A stretch of 64,000 nucleotides of DNA from CBDFKQ01 sp965248855 (GCA_965248855.1 CBDFKQ010000007.1:71299-135298), one strand, 5' to 3'. Positions 9,195 through 19,700 are shown, numbered from the stretch's first letter. The notes: generated from the sequence alone by a model not told the origin. Program-made: numbers and translations.

Positions 9195-10025
9195 ATGACA
9201 ATTACTGCTAGTGATGTAAACAAACTTCGCCAAGCCACGGGCGCAGGTATGATGGATTGCAAACAAGCTTTAACAGAAGCTGAAGGAGATTTTGACAAAG
9301 CAATTGATTTTTTAAGAAAAAAAGGTCAAAAAGTAGCAAGCAAACGTGCCGATAATGTTACATCCGAAGGTATGGTGATAATTCATATTAATGAAAATGC
9401 AACCAACGGCAAATTACTTGCAGTAGCTTGTGAAACAGAACCGGTATCGAAAGTTCCGGATTTTAGGGATTTAGTTCAAAGTATAATGGATGTTGCAATT
9501 GCAAAAAATCCTGCAAACGTTGAAGAATTATTAGCATTACCGTTGGCTGATTCAACAGTGAACGATCAAATAATTAATTTAACAGGAAGGATTGGCGAAA
9601 AAATTATCGTTCATTCGTATGAAAATGTAACAGGAGAAAAAGTAATTCCTTATATACATTCAACAGGTAAATTAGGTGTTCTGGTTTCTTTAAAGAATGC
9701 AGGTTCAGTAGATGTGGCTGAAACAGGAAAAGATGTAGCCATGCAAATTGCTGCTATGAAACCGGTTGCTTTAGACAAAAGTGACGTATCGAGCGAAATT
9801 ATAGAAAGAGAAATTGAAATAGGTAAAGAACAGGCACGTGCTGAAGGAAAACCGGAAGCTATGTTGGAAAAAATTGCAATGGGAAAACTAAATAAGTTTT
9901 ACGAAGAATCAACTTTACTTAATCAAAAATTTGTAAAAGATCCTGGTAAAACAATTGCTCAAATGTTGGATGGAGTGAGTAAAGGTTTAACTGTTTCTGA
10001 TTTTAAGCGTATTCAAATTGGGTAA
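9195..10025 (+). CDS. tsf: Translation elongation factor Ts
   Basis: 276 residues. The N-terminal UBA-like domain has KLRQATGAGMMDCKQALTEA, followed by FDKAIDFLRKKGQKVASKRAD, the signature EF-Tu contact region. The core dimerisation domains follow, with GKLGVLVSLKNAG, VAMQIAAMKPVAL and the C-terminal GKTIAQMLDGVSK. It acts as guanine-nucleotide exchange factor for EF-Tu in the cytoplasm. It is transcribed with or after rpsB and ends at a very long perfect hairpin. Confidence 0.98.
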   Translation: MTITASDVNKLRQATGAGMMDCKQALTEAEGDFDKAIDFLRKKGQKVASKRADNVTSEGMVIIHINENATNGKLLAVACETEPVSKVPDFRDLVQSIMDVAIAKNPANVEELLALPLADSTVNDQIINLTGRIGEKIIVHSYENVTGEKVIPYIHSTGKLGVLVSLKNAGSVDVAETGKDVAMQIAAMKPVALDKSDVSSEIIEREIEIGKEQARAEGKPEAMLEKIAMGKLNKFYEESTLLNQKFVKDPGKTIAQMLDGVSKGLTVSDFKRIQIG

Positions 10026-10070
10026 GTATTAAAAGAATGTTTATTCCCTGAAGTTACAATACGCTCTAGA

Positions 10071-10131
10071 CACTTCTTTTAAATCAAAAAAACAATGGCA
10101 GAGCCATTGTTTTTTTGATTTAAAAGAAGTG
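10071..10131. terminator. 29-bp perfect hairpin after tsf, likely bidirectional terminator
   Basis: Positions 10071-10099 are the exact inverse complement of 10103-10131, leaving only a 3-nt loop (AGA). The apical ACAATGGC/GCCATTGT stem is flanked by A7 and T7 tracts, the anatomy of a two-way intrinsic terminator. The arms then continue to pair for 14 more bases. It serves tsf on the plus strand and the methyltransferase gene at 10180-11193 on the minus strand. Confidence 0.85.
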
Positions 10132-10179
10132 ATATGTTAATATAAACTACTAAAATGTTAATTAATTTTTAGTTTCATT

Positions 10180-11193
10180 TTATTTTTTTTGAGCTACCAG
10201 CTTAACAAGTTTTATTTTTTGAGTACCCCAATTGCCCCAATCCGCCACGCCATCAGATTCTTCATAACTAATAACAATAAAGTCGCTAAACATTTTTTTT
10301 AATTCGTCCGTATCGTATACTACATACTCCGGCATGTTTCTTAATTTTGATGCATCCTTATGATGTGATTCTATAATTAGCGTACCTCCCGATTTTAAGC
10401 CCGTTTTAATTTTTTCAGAAAAACCGCTTGGTCCAAAATAAATACAAGTTATTAAATCCCATTGGTTTTTACCGAAATCAAAATCATCAACACTTAAAAG
10501 TACTGGCGTAATTTTTATTCCTTGTTCTTTTGCTGATAAAGCAGCTTGTTTAAGTCCTTCCGGAGAAATATCAACACCTGTTACCTGCCAACCTTGCTTT
10601 GCCATGTATATTGCATTTCTACCTTGCCCCATGCCTAAATCAAGTGCCTTGCCTGGTTTTAATTTTTTTAATGTTTCGACCAATAAATTATTTGGTTGAG
10701 GAATATAAAATGTTTTTTGCTTATAAATATTATCAAAAAAATCACTTTCACCTTCACCACTCATAATATTTCTTTCCTGATAATTAGCTAATATCCATCC
10801 TGTTGATTGCTTAACCCAAACCTGAATTACAAAATTTTGTTGTGGACGTGCGTTAAGATTATTTTTTTGTTTTACAGAAGTATTACCGTAAAATACAGCA
10901 CTATTTTCAAAAAGACTTACTGTTTCGTCTTTCCAAGTGCGTTCAGTTTCGGGGACATTACCATTTTTCACTGAAGCTTTAATTCTTTCTAAAAACCCGG
11001 CTTTACTTACAATATTATTGCGGATACTTGCAAACGTAAAGTTAGGATGTAAAAATTTATCGGTTTCCTCAATATTAGCTTTATCAAAAGCCAAATAAAA
11101 CTTGTTTTTAACATTTAAAATTTCAGAATCAATTTGCGCGAACATACAATTGTGAATTAGTATAAAAGCAAAAATGAAATTTATTTTTTTCAT
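10180..11193 (-). CDS. NTF2/SnoaL-like domain fused to class I SAM methyltransferase, with N-terminal signal-like sequence
   Basis: 337 residues. The start MKKINFIFAFILIHNCMFAQ looks like a signal peptide. About residues 22-145 form an NTF2/DUF4440-like cone (FYLAFDKANIEETDKFLHPNFTF, then FVIQVWVKQSTGWILANYQER). About 170-335 form a class I methyltransferase domain of TehB-like type, with motif I ALDLGMGQGRNAIYMA, an acidic strand end VTGVDISPEGL, and GGTLIIESHH. The enzyme would transfer methyl from S-adenosylmethionine to an unknown acceptor. Motif I is complete, so catalysis is plausible. An apparent export signal on an S-adenosylmethionine-dependent enzyme is unexpected, since the cofactor is cytoplasmic. 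The gene is a single minus-strand unit ending at the tsf hairpin. Confidence 0.8.
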   Translation of the reverse strand: MKKINFIFAFILIHNCMFAQIDSEILNVKNKFYLAFDKANIEETDKFLHPNFTFASIRNNIVSKAGFLERIKASVKNGNVPETERTWKDETVSLFENSAVFYGNTSVKQKNNLNARPQQNFVIQVWVKQSTGWILANYQERNIMSGEGESDFFDNIYKQKTFYIPQPNNLLVETLKKLKPGKALDLGMGQGRNAIYMAKQGWQVTGVDISPEGLKQAALSAKEQGIKITPVLLSVDDFDFGKNQWDLITCIYFGPSGFSEKIKTGLKSGGTLIIESHHKDASKLRNMPEYVVYDTDELKKMFSDFIVISYEESDGVADWGNWGTQKIKLVKLVAQKK

Positions 11194-11306
11194 ATTTTAT
11201 AATTCAATTAACTATTTAAATGTAAATTAAAAAGATAGTAATTATTAATTTAGATAAATAGTGCTCTTGGATGAATGCATCTAAATTAAATGCCTATTTA
11301 TGCATT

Positions 11307-11995
11307 CTATTGTTTAATTATCTGAAAGGGATACTTCGAAAAATTCCCACTTCCTTTAATTTCAGTTGCAGATGTGATAGAACCAAAATAATAATATCCC
11401 CCTCCTGTATCAAATCGAAAAGCACCACCGGATAAGGTTCTTGAATAAATAAAAGGTCCATAATCTGTAGTATTCAATTTCATTTGTACTTTTTGACCGG
11501 GTAAAAAACTTAATTGTAAATCGCTTGATGTACCACTTATAATTGAACCTTTCCATATAGTATTTTCTAATGGAATATTTGGTGAAGGAATAAATTGCCC
11601 ATATTGATTTCATATTTAAGAGTATTGTCACTTATAGCTAAAAATTTATCATCATCTGAAATATCTACTTTTATTTCATCTTTATCTTTTTCTTTACTGC
11701 CACTAAAATGGATGGTTAGTGTTTTACCCTGTAACGTCCATTGCCCCGGATCATCACCGGAGAGTTGACTCCATACCAATGTATTATCAGCATTAAAATG
11801 CACAGAGTAATATTGTGAGGTTTCGCCGGTATAAGTTACAACACCCCACCAGTTTTTATCTTTAATGGATGCTGAATAATCTTTGGGTGATGGTGTGCTA
11901 TTTTTCTTACAACCGGTAAAGCTTAATATTAAAACAACTGCAAAAATTAAAGTAACATTGAAAAATATTTTTTCCTTATTAAATTTAAGTTTCAT
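11307..11995 (-). pseudogene. Frameshifted lipoprotein gene
   Basis: The reading frame from 11995 encodes a lipoprotein (lipobox LSFTGC, then KKNSTPSPKDYSASI) with a lipocalin-like strand pattern (ETSQYYSVHFNADNTLVWSQ, GQWTLQGKTLTIHFSG). It stops at 11567 after an unnatural tail. In the next frame the protein continues sensibly from about 11610 (NQYGQFIPSPNIPLENTIW, then GTSSDLQLSFLPGQKVQMKL, ending FSKYPFQIIKQ) to a stop at 11307. One missing A in the run near 11612-11615 (GAAAATC to GAAATC) would explain the break. I read this as a recent single-base deletion in a gene of about 229 codons. A sequencing error is possible but less likely, given the intact giant genes elsewhere. Confidence 0.7.
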
Positions 11996-12035
11996 TAGAT
12001 AATTTATTTAGGTTAAAATAAAAGAGCCCTTAATT

Positions 12036-13041
12036 TTACTTTGTAACAAAAATCGTTAATAGATACGCACCGGGATTATCTGAAATATTTATTTGAGTTC
12101 CGTTTTTCCAATATTTCGCCCCATCCAAATGTTGAGCAACATACCCTGCTACATAAACATTGTTCCCCAACACATAAATGCTAAAAGCAAAGCTATCATC
12201 TTTTCCGTCTGTAAGAAGAACCTGAACTCCATTTTTCCAATAATTTGCTATGGCTTTAGTTCCATTAGTCTCATATCCACATATATATATCTTTCCCGGA
12301 AAAAAAAGTTGAAACAGAATTTGAAGCATGATTCCCATCCGCCAGGGTTATAGGATTTCCGTTCTTCCAATATTTTGCTACAGAATATTTTTCATTGTCT
12401 TCTTCCCCGGTAACAAAAATATTCCCTTCATATATACTAATGGACGATGCATGTGCATCGTGTTTTCCATCAGATAATATAACCTGGTTTCCGTTTTTCC
12501 AATACTTAGCTACATGCTTCGTTCCATTATATTCATTACCTGCAACAAACACATCACTGCCTGAAACGATTATTGAATTTGCCTGTGCATTATAGGTTCC
12601 ATCTGTTAAAGCTACTTCAACTCCGTTCTTCCAATATTTTGCAATATCGTTTGAGCCTTTGTATTCATAACCTGCAACATATACATCATTTCCGGCAACA
12701 TATATTGACGTTGCAAAAGAATCATATTTTCCATCTGTTAGTGGTATTGAAACCCCGTTTTTCCAATACTTAGCATTTAAATGTACTCCATTGCTTTCAT
12801 AACCGGCGTTGTACACGTCGTTTCCTGAAACAAATATTGCAGATGTCTCAGCTTCATTCTTTCCATCAGTTAACTTTACTATGTTACCGTTTTTCCAGTA
12901 TGCCGGTGAAGTGCCATCAAAACCACATACATACACTACATCATCCTTTTCCTGATCGTTTTTTTTAAAAGCGGAAAAGAAAAAAACTGAAAAAAAAAAT
13001 AGAAAAATGTTTAGAATAATATGTTTTTTTGAAAAGAACAT
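12036..13041 (-). pseudogene. Seven-repeat 'YWKNG' beta-propeller protein, frameshifted
   Basis: Two overlapping frames (13041-12271 and 12338-12036) together encode one exported protein. It has an N-terminal hydrophobic segment (IILNIFLFFFSVFFFSAF) where the sister gene has a lipobox, then seven repeats of about 42 residues. Their signature is KYWKNGxxxxLTDG, then SIxVxGNDVYVAGYExNG; seven copies suggest a seven-bladed propeller. Frame one ends after FFSGKDIY and the protein resumes in another frame with IYICGYETNG. The break sits in a short alternating AT tract near 12280-12292, where loss of one dinucleotide accounts for it. The gene lies directly downstream of a closely similar copy. Ligand and function are unknown. 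It could be phase-variable rather than dead. Confidence 0.7.
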
Positions 13042-13111
13042 TTTTTGTTGGAATCAAGATTTTATTAAAATAATCTTTAAAAGTATGACTAAATCAAAAT
13101 AAAAAATAGCT

Positions 13112-14115
13112 TTATTTTGTAACAAAAATCGCTGATAAAGAAGCCTTAGTATCTTCTGAAAGATTAATTTGAGTTCCATTTTTCCAATATTTTGCCCCAT
13201 CATAACCATTGGCATGCCCTGCCACGTAAACATTGTTCCCTATCACATAAATACTAGAAGCAGAGCCATAATTTTTTCCATCTGAAAGAATTACAGGAAC
13301 TCCATTTTTCCAATATTTCGCAATGGTACTACTTCCATTACTTTCATTACCGGAGATGTATAAATCTTTCCCGGAAAAAAATGATGAAAAAGTACTTGCA
13401 GAATAATTTCCATCTGTTAAAGTTATAGGATTTCCATTCTTCCAGTATTTTGCGACATAAAATTTTCCATTAAATTCTTTCCCGGTAACATATACATCCC
13501 CTTCAGATATACTAATAGATGAAGTTATAGCATCGTGTTTCCCATCTGTTAAAATTACCTGATTACCATTTTTCCAATACTTAGCAACTTTATTTACTCC
13601 ATTAGATGCATAACCTGCTACATACACATCATTACCTGAAACAGTTATTGAAGTTGCAGTTTCAAAATATGTTCCACTCGATAATATAACTTCAACACCG
13701 TTTTTCCAATATTTAGAGCTATAATTTGAGCCGTTATCCTCATAACCAGCCACGTATACATCGTTTCCTGAAACGTAAATTGATGATGCATCATTATTGT
13801 GCTTTCCATCCCCTAAAAGTACTTCTACTCCATTTTTCCAATATTTTGCTCTTTATAAAAAAGATAAGCTTCAGAACCGGCATTATATACATCGTTTCCT
13901 ACAACAAATATTGAATTTGTTCTAGATTCATATTTTGTACTTGCTAATTTTACTTCATTACCATTTTTCCAGTATGCCGGTGAAGTGCCATCAAAACCAC
14001 ATACATAAACTACATCATCTTTTTCCGGATCGTTTTTTTTACAGGCAGAAAGAAAAAAAACAGAAATGAATAATATAATAATGTATGGGATAATATATTT
14101 TTTTGAATTGCTCAT
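13112..14115 (-). pseudogene. Second seven-repeat 'YWKNG' propeller lipoprotein, frameshifted
   Basis: Frame 14115-13825 starts with a lipoprotein signal (lipobox FFLSAC, then KKNDPEKDDVVYVCGFDGTS) and the first repeat, then ends abnormally (LFYKEQNIGKME). The rest continues in another frame from about 13855 (AKYWKNGVEVLLGDGKHNND) to the stop at 13112. Rejoined, it also has seven YWKNG repeats and is very similar to the gene at 12036-13041, so the two are a tandem duplication. The break lies near a run of six A/T bases (13857-13862). The single-base change there differs from the two-base change in the sister copy, so the two were inactivated independently. Confidence 0.7.
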
Positions 14116-14188
14116 TTGTTTTATTTTAAATTAAAAGATTTTTTAAATTTATTTTAGATAGACTAACTGAGTCAAGTAAATTCGGTTT

Positions 14189-14276
14189 TTATTTTGCAAT
14201 AAAATTCCCTGAAAAATAAGCTTTAGAATTATCAGAAATACTTACCCGATTTCTATTTTTCCATATTTTGCTCTGT
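14189..14276 (-). pseudogene. Remnant of a third propeller gene copy (last repeat only)
   Basis: On the minus strand the sequence reads RAKY, then after one missing base KNRNRVSISDNSKAYFSGNF, then IAK and a stop. This aligns with the last repeat of the two downstream genes (AKYWKNGTQINISDN, ending IFVTK). The Trp codon has lost a base. Nothing recognisable as earlier repeats is left upstream. It indicates that the array once held at least three copies and is eroding. Confidence 0.6.
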
Positions 14277-14367
14277 CTATTTTAAAACGCAGTATTTTTA
14301 TTTGTATATCGTTATACAACCTGGCTGTATCGGCTTTTTAATCACCTTTATAATGAAATAATAAATC

Positions 14368-15198
14368 TTAATACTTTTCAATTATAGGTGTAGCCCCATT
14401 CGGACCATAAGGTTCGTTGGTATAAATGTAGTTTGGCAGCCTTGCATATCCACTTATAGAATGCACCATCATTTTATCACCGGCAGGCAATAAGACCCCA
14501 AAATAAGGCACAGTCCTTCCTCCATATCCTGCCGGAGGATTGACCTCGGTATACCCCGAAAAATACACTCTCGCCCCTACTTGCTTGTAAAGTACTCCAA
14601 GTATTGGACTTGTTGGCTGTGCATCTTCACCTACTCCAAGCCCATTTCTAATATAGTGTGTAACTGTAATCGGTTTAGCATTATCAAATTGAATGGCGCT
14701 AAGATCAGGGTACGCATAGCCTCCCTTCCACGCAATTCCCCTCCAACTTCCGGCAGCAGAAATACCCTGAGCAGGGAATAATACCATTTGAAAAGTTTCC
14801 ATTGTAAGGCCTCCATCAAAACCTTGTATCTTTTTCTTGTCTGTTATATATATGAATTGAGTTGGACTCCCATTAAAACTTGTTTGAATGTTCGTTTTTA
14901 TACGGATCCTACCATCGGCGAGCGTGTCAATGCCGTTGATGGTTGCCGTAATGCTATCTTTAATTGTTTCTACACCATCCGGAAAAAACACAAAAACGCC
15001 GTACATCGTGAATGTATTGTCTAAATTAAATTTCAGGCTACTTGGTGGTCGGTATTGGAAACCATTTCCATCCATCGTGCCAACCCATTCAGTATTTTTT
15101 GGAAAAACAGCAATAGGAGTTGCCGGTGTATTGACAGGATCTTTTTTACATGACGAAATTGTAAAAATTATTGTAACTAATAAAATGATTTTTTTCAT
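14368..15198 (-). CDS. Hypothetical lipoprotein
   Basis: 276 residues with a lipoprotein signal (MKKIILLVTIIFTISSCKKD; Cys17 is the lipid site). The rest is beta-rich, with two halves that both begin with a W-G strand pattern (NTEWVGTMDGNGFQYRPPSS and GSWRGIAWKGGYAYPDLSA), reminiscent of repeated lipocalin-like folds. I do not recognise the family. It is in the same orientation as the propeller lipoproteins downstream and the cupin upstream, but about 90 nt or more separates it from each. It likely sits in the outer membrane. Confidence 0.75.
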   Translation of the reverse strand: MKKIILLVTIIFTISSCKKDPVNTPATPIAVFPKNTEWVGTMDGNGFQYRPPSSLKFNLDNTFTMYGVFVFFPDGVETIKDSITATINGIDTLADGRIRIKTNIQTSFNGSPTQFIYITDKKKIQGFDGGLTMETFQMVLFPAQGISAAGSWRGIAWKGGYAYPDLSAIQFDNAKPITVTHYIRNGLGVGEDAQPTSPILGVLYKQVGARVYFSGYTEVNPPAGYGGRTVPYFGVLLPAGDKMMVHSISGYARLPNYIYTNEPYGPNGATPIIEKY

Positions 15199-15283
15199 AA
15201 TTTTTAATTTGTTTGCGTTTTTTTATTTTTCAATAATGTTATTTGTTATTAAAATAATCTTTTGACTGATTATACGTTACTAA

Positions 15284-15841
15284 TTATTTTTCGTGAATGA
15301 GTGCCGGCCCTACTACTTCAAAACCGTTTGCCTGCCTTAATTTATGTTTTTCAGCATCTGATAACAATTTATAAGATCCCTGACTTACCGCTTTAAAGTG
15401 AGCTTCCATCTTACCTGCAGGTTGATATAAGATTATCATTTTTGCCTCGCCTTCGTTTGTTTTGGAAAAAGCATGAGGAATCATTCTGGGTCCAAAAACA
15501 CTATCACCTGCCTTTGCAGTAAAAGTTTCTTCACCTACTTTAAATAAAAATTCTCCCGATAAAATATAAAACCATTCATCTTGCTCATAATGATAATGTA
15601 ATGGAGGACCGCCTTTTTTTATTCTTGTGGATTCGAAGATAAACATATCGCCATCAGTATCTTTTGTAGATACTTTGGTAAAAAATGTGTCACCTTCAAA
15701 AAGGGTTATGCTTTCGTTAAAACGATCTTTGCCGTTTTCAACTCTAAACGGTTTATTGGGCCGTACTTTTTTATTAAAATTAGCAAAAGATGCTATTGGA
15801 AGTGCCAAAAAGGGGGCAAATAAAAAATTTCTTCTTTTCAT
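15284..15841 (-). CDS. Cupin-domain protein with N-terminal export signal
   Basis: 185 residues. The start MKRRNFLFAPFLALPIASFA has a basic region and a hydrophobic core typical of a signal peptide. A cupin barrel covers about residues 60-150: motif 1 HYHYEQDEWFYILSGEF provides two His and a Glu for metal binding, and motif 2 GDSVFGPRMIPHAF provides the third His. It is probably a periplasmic metal-binding protein or enzyme; quercetinase-like proteins have this layout, but the substrate cannot be inferred. It is a single gene on the minus strand. Confidence 0.85.
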   Translation of the reverse strand: MKRRNFLFAPFLALPIASFANFNKKVRPNKPFRVENGKDRFNESITLFEGDTFFTKVSTKDTDGDMFIFESTRIKKGGPPLHYHYEQDEWFYILSGEFLFKVGEETFTAKAGDSVFGPRMIPHAFSKTNEGEAKMIILYQPAGKMEAHFKAVSQGSYKLLSDAEKHKLRQANGFEVVGPALIHEK

Positions 15842-16017
15842 AAAATAAATAAGTTTGAGTATTTTTATTTAATGAATGAATCTACGAATCAGTAATCCTT
15901 ATGAGGGTTGTATTTGTACAAACTGTTAGTTTCGCTTCGTAAAAAACGAATATGAGATAATTAAAAGTAGAGTAGAGTAAAAAGACTATATGTTAACTAT
16001 AAATAAATATTATATAA

Positions 16018-16761
16018 CTAAACTCTGGCGAATAATTCTAAGAACTCTTCCTTCTTGTTTCTGGATAGGGATATAGAAGTACCGTCTTCCATTATAATTT
16101 CTCCTCCATCTCCCCTGATATATTTTTCGACAAACTTTAAATTAACTATATGGCTTTTGTGGGCTCTAAAAAAATTAAGATTATCCTTTAATAATTCTTC
16201 TGCATCGCCAATCTTTTTAGAAATTGTAATTTTTCTTTTATCTTTTAATATAAAGTGACAATAATTACCATCTCCCTCCATTCTTACCAAATCATCCAGG
16301 TTTATAAATTGTAAACCTGCCAATGTAGATAAGGCAATTTTATTTGTAATTTTAGTTTTATGTATTTCCTGTAAATTTTCAATTTGATTTTTATCAATTT
16401 GGTTTTTCCTGTTTCGTACTTTTTCCACTGCTATCATCAATTCATCTTTATCAATGGGTTTAAGTAAGTAATCCATTACGCTTAATTTTATCGCCTTCAC
16501 AGCATATTGATCATAAGCGGTAGTGAATACAACATCAAATTTTATTTCATTGAATTGTAATAACATATCAATTCCATTCATTAGAGGCATTTCTACATCT
16601 AAAAAAACCAAATCGGGCTTAAATTCATTAATTATATTAATTCCTTCCAAGCCATTATGTGCTGTTGCCACTACCTGAATATCACTGCAATATTCTTTTA
16701 GCGTCCATTGCAACGTAGTAATTCCATGTTGCTCATCGTCAATGATAACTGCTTTTATCAC
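16018..16761 (-). CDS. LytTR-family response regulator
   Basis: 247 residues. The receiver domain (1-120) has the acidic pair DD at 8-9, phospho-acceptor Asp55 in DLVFLDVEMPLMNG, the Thr in VVFTTAYDQYAVKAIK and Lys in YLLKPIDKDEL. The LytTR DNA-binding domain (about 140-245) contains DLVRMEGDGNYCHFILKDKR, then FFRAHKSHIVNLKFVEKY. It is transcribed after the histidine kinase gene with a 6-nt gap, so the two form one system. It would bind promoters when phosphorylated; targets are not visible here. Confidence 0.95.
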   Translation of the reverse strand: MIKAVIIDDEQHGITTLQWTLKEYCSDIQVVATAHNGLEGINIINEFKPDLVFLDVEMPLMNGIDMLLQFNEIKFDVVFTTAYDQYAVKAIKLSVMDYLLKPIDKDELMIAVEKVRNRKNQIDKNQIENLQEIHKTKITNKIALSTLAGLQFINLDDLVRMEGDGNYCHFILKDKRKITISKKIGDAEELLKDNLNFFRAHKSHIVNLKFVEKYIRGDGGEIIMEDGTSISLSRNKKEEFLELFARV

Positions 16762-16767
16762 TAATTA

Positions 16768-19700
16768 TTAATTTATATTGTCGGTATTAATATATACGAT
16801 AACTTTTGTTCCTGAAGGATTTCCATTTTCATCAATCAAATCAACGGTTTCAACTTTGTTATTTGGATTTAAATGTAAAATCCTTTGTGCGGTTATCTGC
16901 ATCCCATATGATTTATTGTTGTTACTATACTTACTTTTCATTTCTTCGGCTTTTTTTCTCCCAATTCCATTATCTTCTATCACAATTTTAAGAGTATTGC
17001 CTTCTTTATCTATTTTTACCACCACTTTACCTTTGTTTTTATTGTGTAGCAAGCCATGCCAAATCGAATTTTCTAAATAAGGTTGTATAATCATTGTGGG
17101 CAGCAGTAAAGTTTGTTCATATATCCCCAAATCCACACTGATAGTATAATCAAATTTTTTATCAAATCTAATACTTTCCATAAGTAGGTATAGCCTTATT
17201 GTTTCTAATTCTTTTTCAATGGTTATGTATTCATTTTTAGAATTTTCTAAAAATAAGCGAATCAATCTTGAAAATTTAGTAAGGTAATCGCTTGCTAAAT
17301 GTGTTTTATTTTCAACTATAAAACTATTAATACTGTTAAGAGAATTAAAAATAAAATGAGGATTCATTTGGCTGCGAAGGTTTTGCATTTCCAGATGGAT
17401 CATTTTAATTTCAAAATCTGTTTTAATTTTTCCGGCCTTTTTAATTTGAGTGATCCTATAATTGTAAATTAAAAAACCTATTGATAATATTAAAAACGCT
17501 ATAAATAATTTAAATAAAATTGTTTGATACCAATACGGTTCAATTATTATTTTTATTGAATCCCCGGAACCCCACATTAATGTATTATTAATTGCGCCCT
17601 TTACATGTAAAATATAAGAACCGGGATTGAGATTATAAAAAACAATATCACCATCCTTGGATGGTTGCCATGAATTATCTATTCCATCAATATAAAAATA
17701 TAATTTATTTAAAGTCGGTGCTGTATAATTAAATATCCCTGCGTGTATTTTTAATTTTTTTTTACCCGGCAATACTTTAATAACCTTTATCCGGTTATTG
17801 GCGAAAACCAAGGGATATCTTATGTCATCAATATCTGCATCTATAATTTTTGTTGTGTCTATTCTTTTATCTGATTTAAATTCTTTTGGATTAAATTCTA
17901 TTACTCCTCCTAAAAAACCCAATACAATGTTACCCGAGACTAATTTTGCAAAAAACGATTCCAAGGCATTTTCACTAAAAGGCAAACCATGTGCGGCAGT
18001 GTAATAATTAAAGATTTTGTTTTCTTTGTCATACCTTATTATACCTGTTGGTGTATTTATCCATAAAAATCCTTCATCATCTTCAATAATTTTATGTAAA
18101 TTTTCTTCAGGAAGACCTTCTTTGGCTGTAATAAAATTATATTTTCCATTGGTGGGATTAAAATTTATTAAACTACCTTCGGAAGTAAGCCATAAAATAT
18201 TATTATTATCACAATGAGCAAATCGTAAATTATTTTTTAAAACCTCTTCTGTCTTTATAGGCGAGGAAAACCAATTTAAAATTAATTTATCTGTGAGGTT
18301 GTCATACTTGTACAAACCTTTTTCTGTAGCTACCCAAAGATTTTGGTTTTTGTCATATATAATTTTATAATTACCCCCATTTATTTCAGTACCATAATTT
18401 TTAATAAATTTTTCACTTATCGGGTCGAATAAATAAAGTGTTTTTCCGGGGTGCCGGATCCAAAATTTTCCGTCCGGCCTTTTTAAAAAACTTCTAAATG
18501 CAAAATCATGGTTGTATGGTATATTTTTTATATTTTCCGGAAGATAAACCTTAAACCTGCCGTTATTTTCTTTTACAAAACCGCTGTCTGTACCAAACCA
18601 AATATTTCCTGTATCATCTTGTTGGATAGATCCAATTTCTTGTGAATGAGGTGAAACCGAATTTGACGGAATGTGTTGAACTTGATTTTTAATTTTCCAG
18701 TCTTTAGTATAAATAAAAAGTCCATTCTGGAAATGGCCTGAAACATAATAGCTTTCTTTTGTTTCTAAAAAGGAACGGGCAATTCCAAATTTTTCGGGTA
18801 CGTCGCTCAGTTGTTTGTATAAAAAGTTGCCGGTAAAGTATTGCATTTCCGGATCAAGAATATCAACTCCTTTTGTGGAAGCAAACCAAAGCCTGTTTCG
18901 ATTATCTTTAAAAATCCATCTGTCTTCAGCAGAATTAACAGTATGCTCATCCTCAGTATGTTTGTATTCCATATATTTTTCAGATGAAGTATTATAAAGT
19001 ACTACTCCAACAGGGTAAACGCTCATACATATATAATCCTGACCTTTAAAGTGCCAGGTAGCAACATCCAGCACATTTTCGTGTGGGGCGTACATAATTT
19101 TAAAATTTTGTTCTTTATTATCCCATTTTTTTAACCCCCAATTTCTGCTGACAGACCATGTTCTGTTTTGATTGTCTTTAATAAGATGGTTTTGAAATGA
19201 AGTGTTTTTGAAATAAAGATTTTCAATTAATTTACCCGTTTTATTAATATTATATGATCCTATCCACATTTTATTATCGCGGCCTTCAAAAAATGTGGCA
19301 ACAATGTTAAAATCATCACTGTTCAAGCGCACAACATCCGGTCCATAGTAGTATGAAACTATTTTTTTGCTTATACTATTTATTTCCTTTATTCCCATAG
19401 ATGTATTTACCCAAATACTACCATGACTATCGCACATTATTTTAAATACTTGGAGTATTCGATTCCCTTCTGTGAGGGTAATGGTTTCTCCTTTTTCAGT
19501 AACCGGATCAAAAATATATATTCCTTTACCTGTTGTTATCCATAATTTATGCTGCTTATCTTCAGTTATAAACAGGGTATAATTGCTTGGTACTGAAGTA
19601 CTGTCATGCAAGAGATGTTTAAAAATTTTTATACTGTTACCGTCGAATCTATTAAAACCATTTTCCGTACATATCCATATAACACCTGTATAATCTTGAA

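Noticed and set aside
12036..14115. Regularly spaced repeats that at first glance resemble a CRISPR or satellite array
   Set aside because: The repeat period is about 125-130 nt, follows codons, and encodes degenerate YWKNG propeller blades rather than identical short repeats with unique spacers.
11307..14115. Programmed ribosomal frameshifting as the reason for the split frames
   Set aside because: The breaks differ in sign and sequence, and none shows a clear slippery heptamer with a following stem; indels in simple tracts explain them better.
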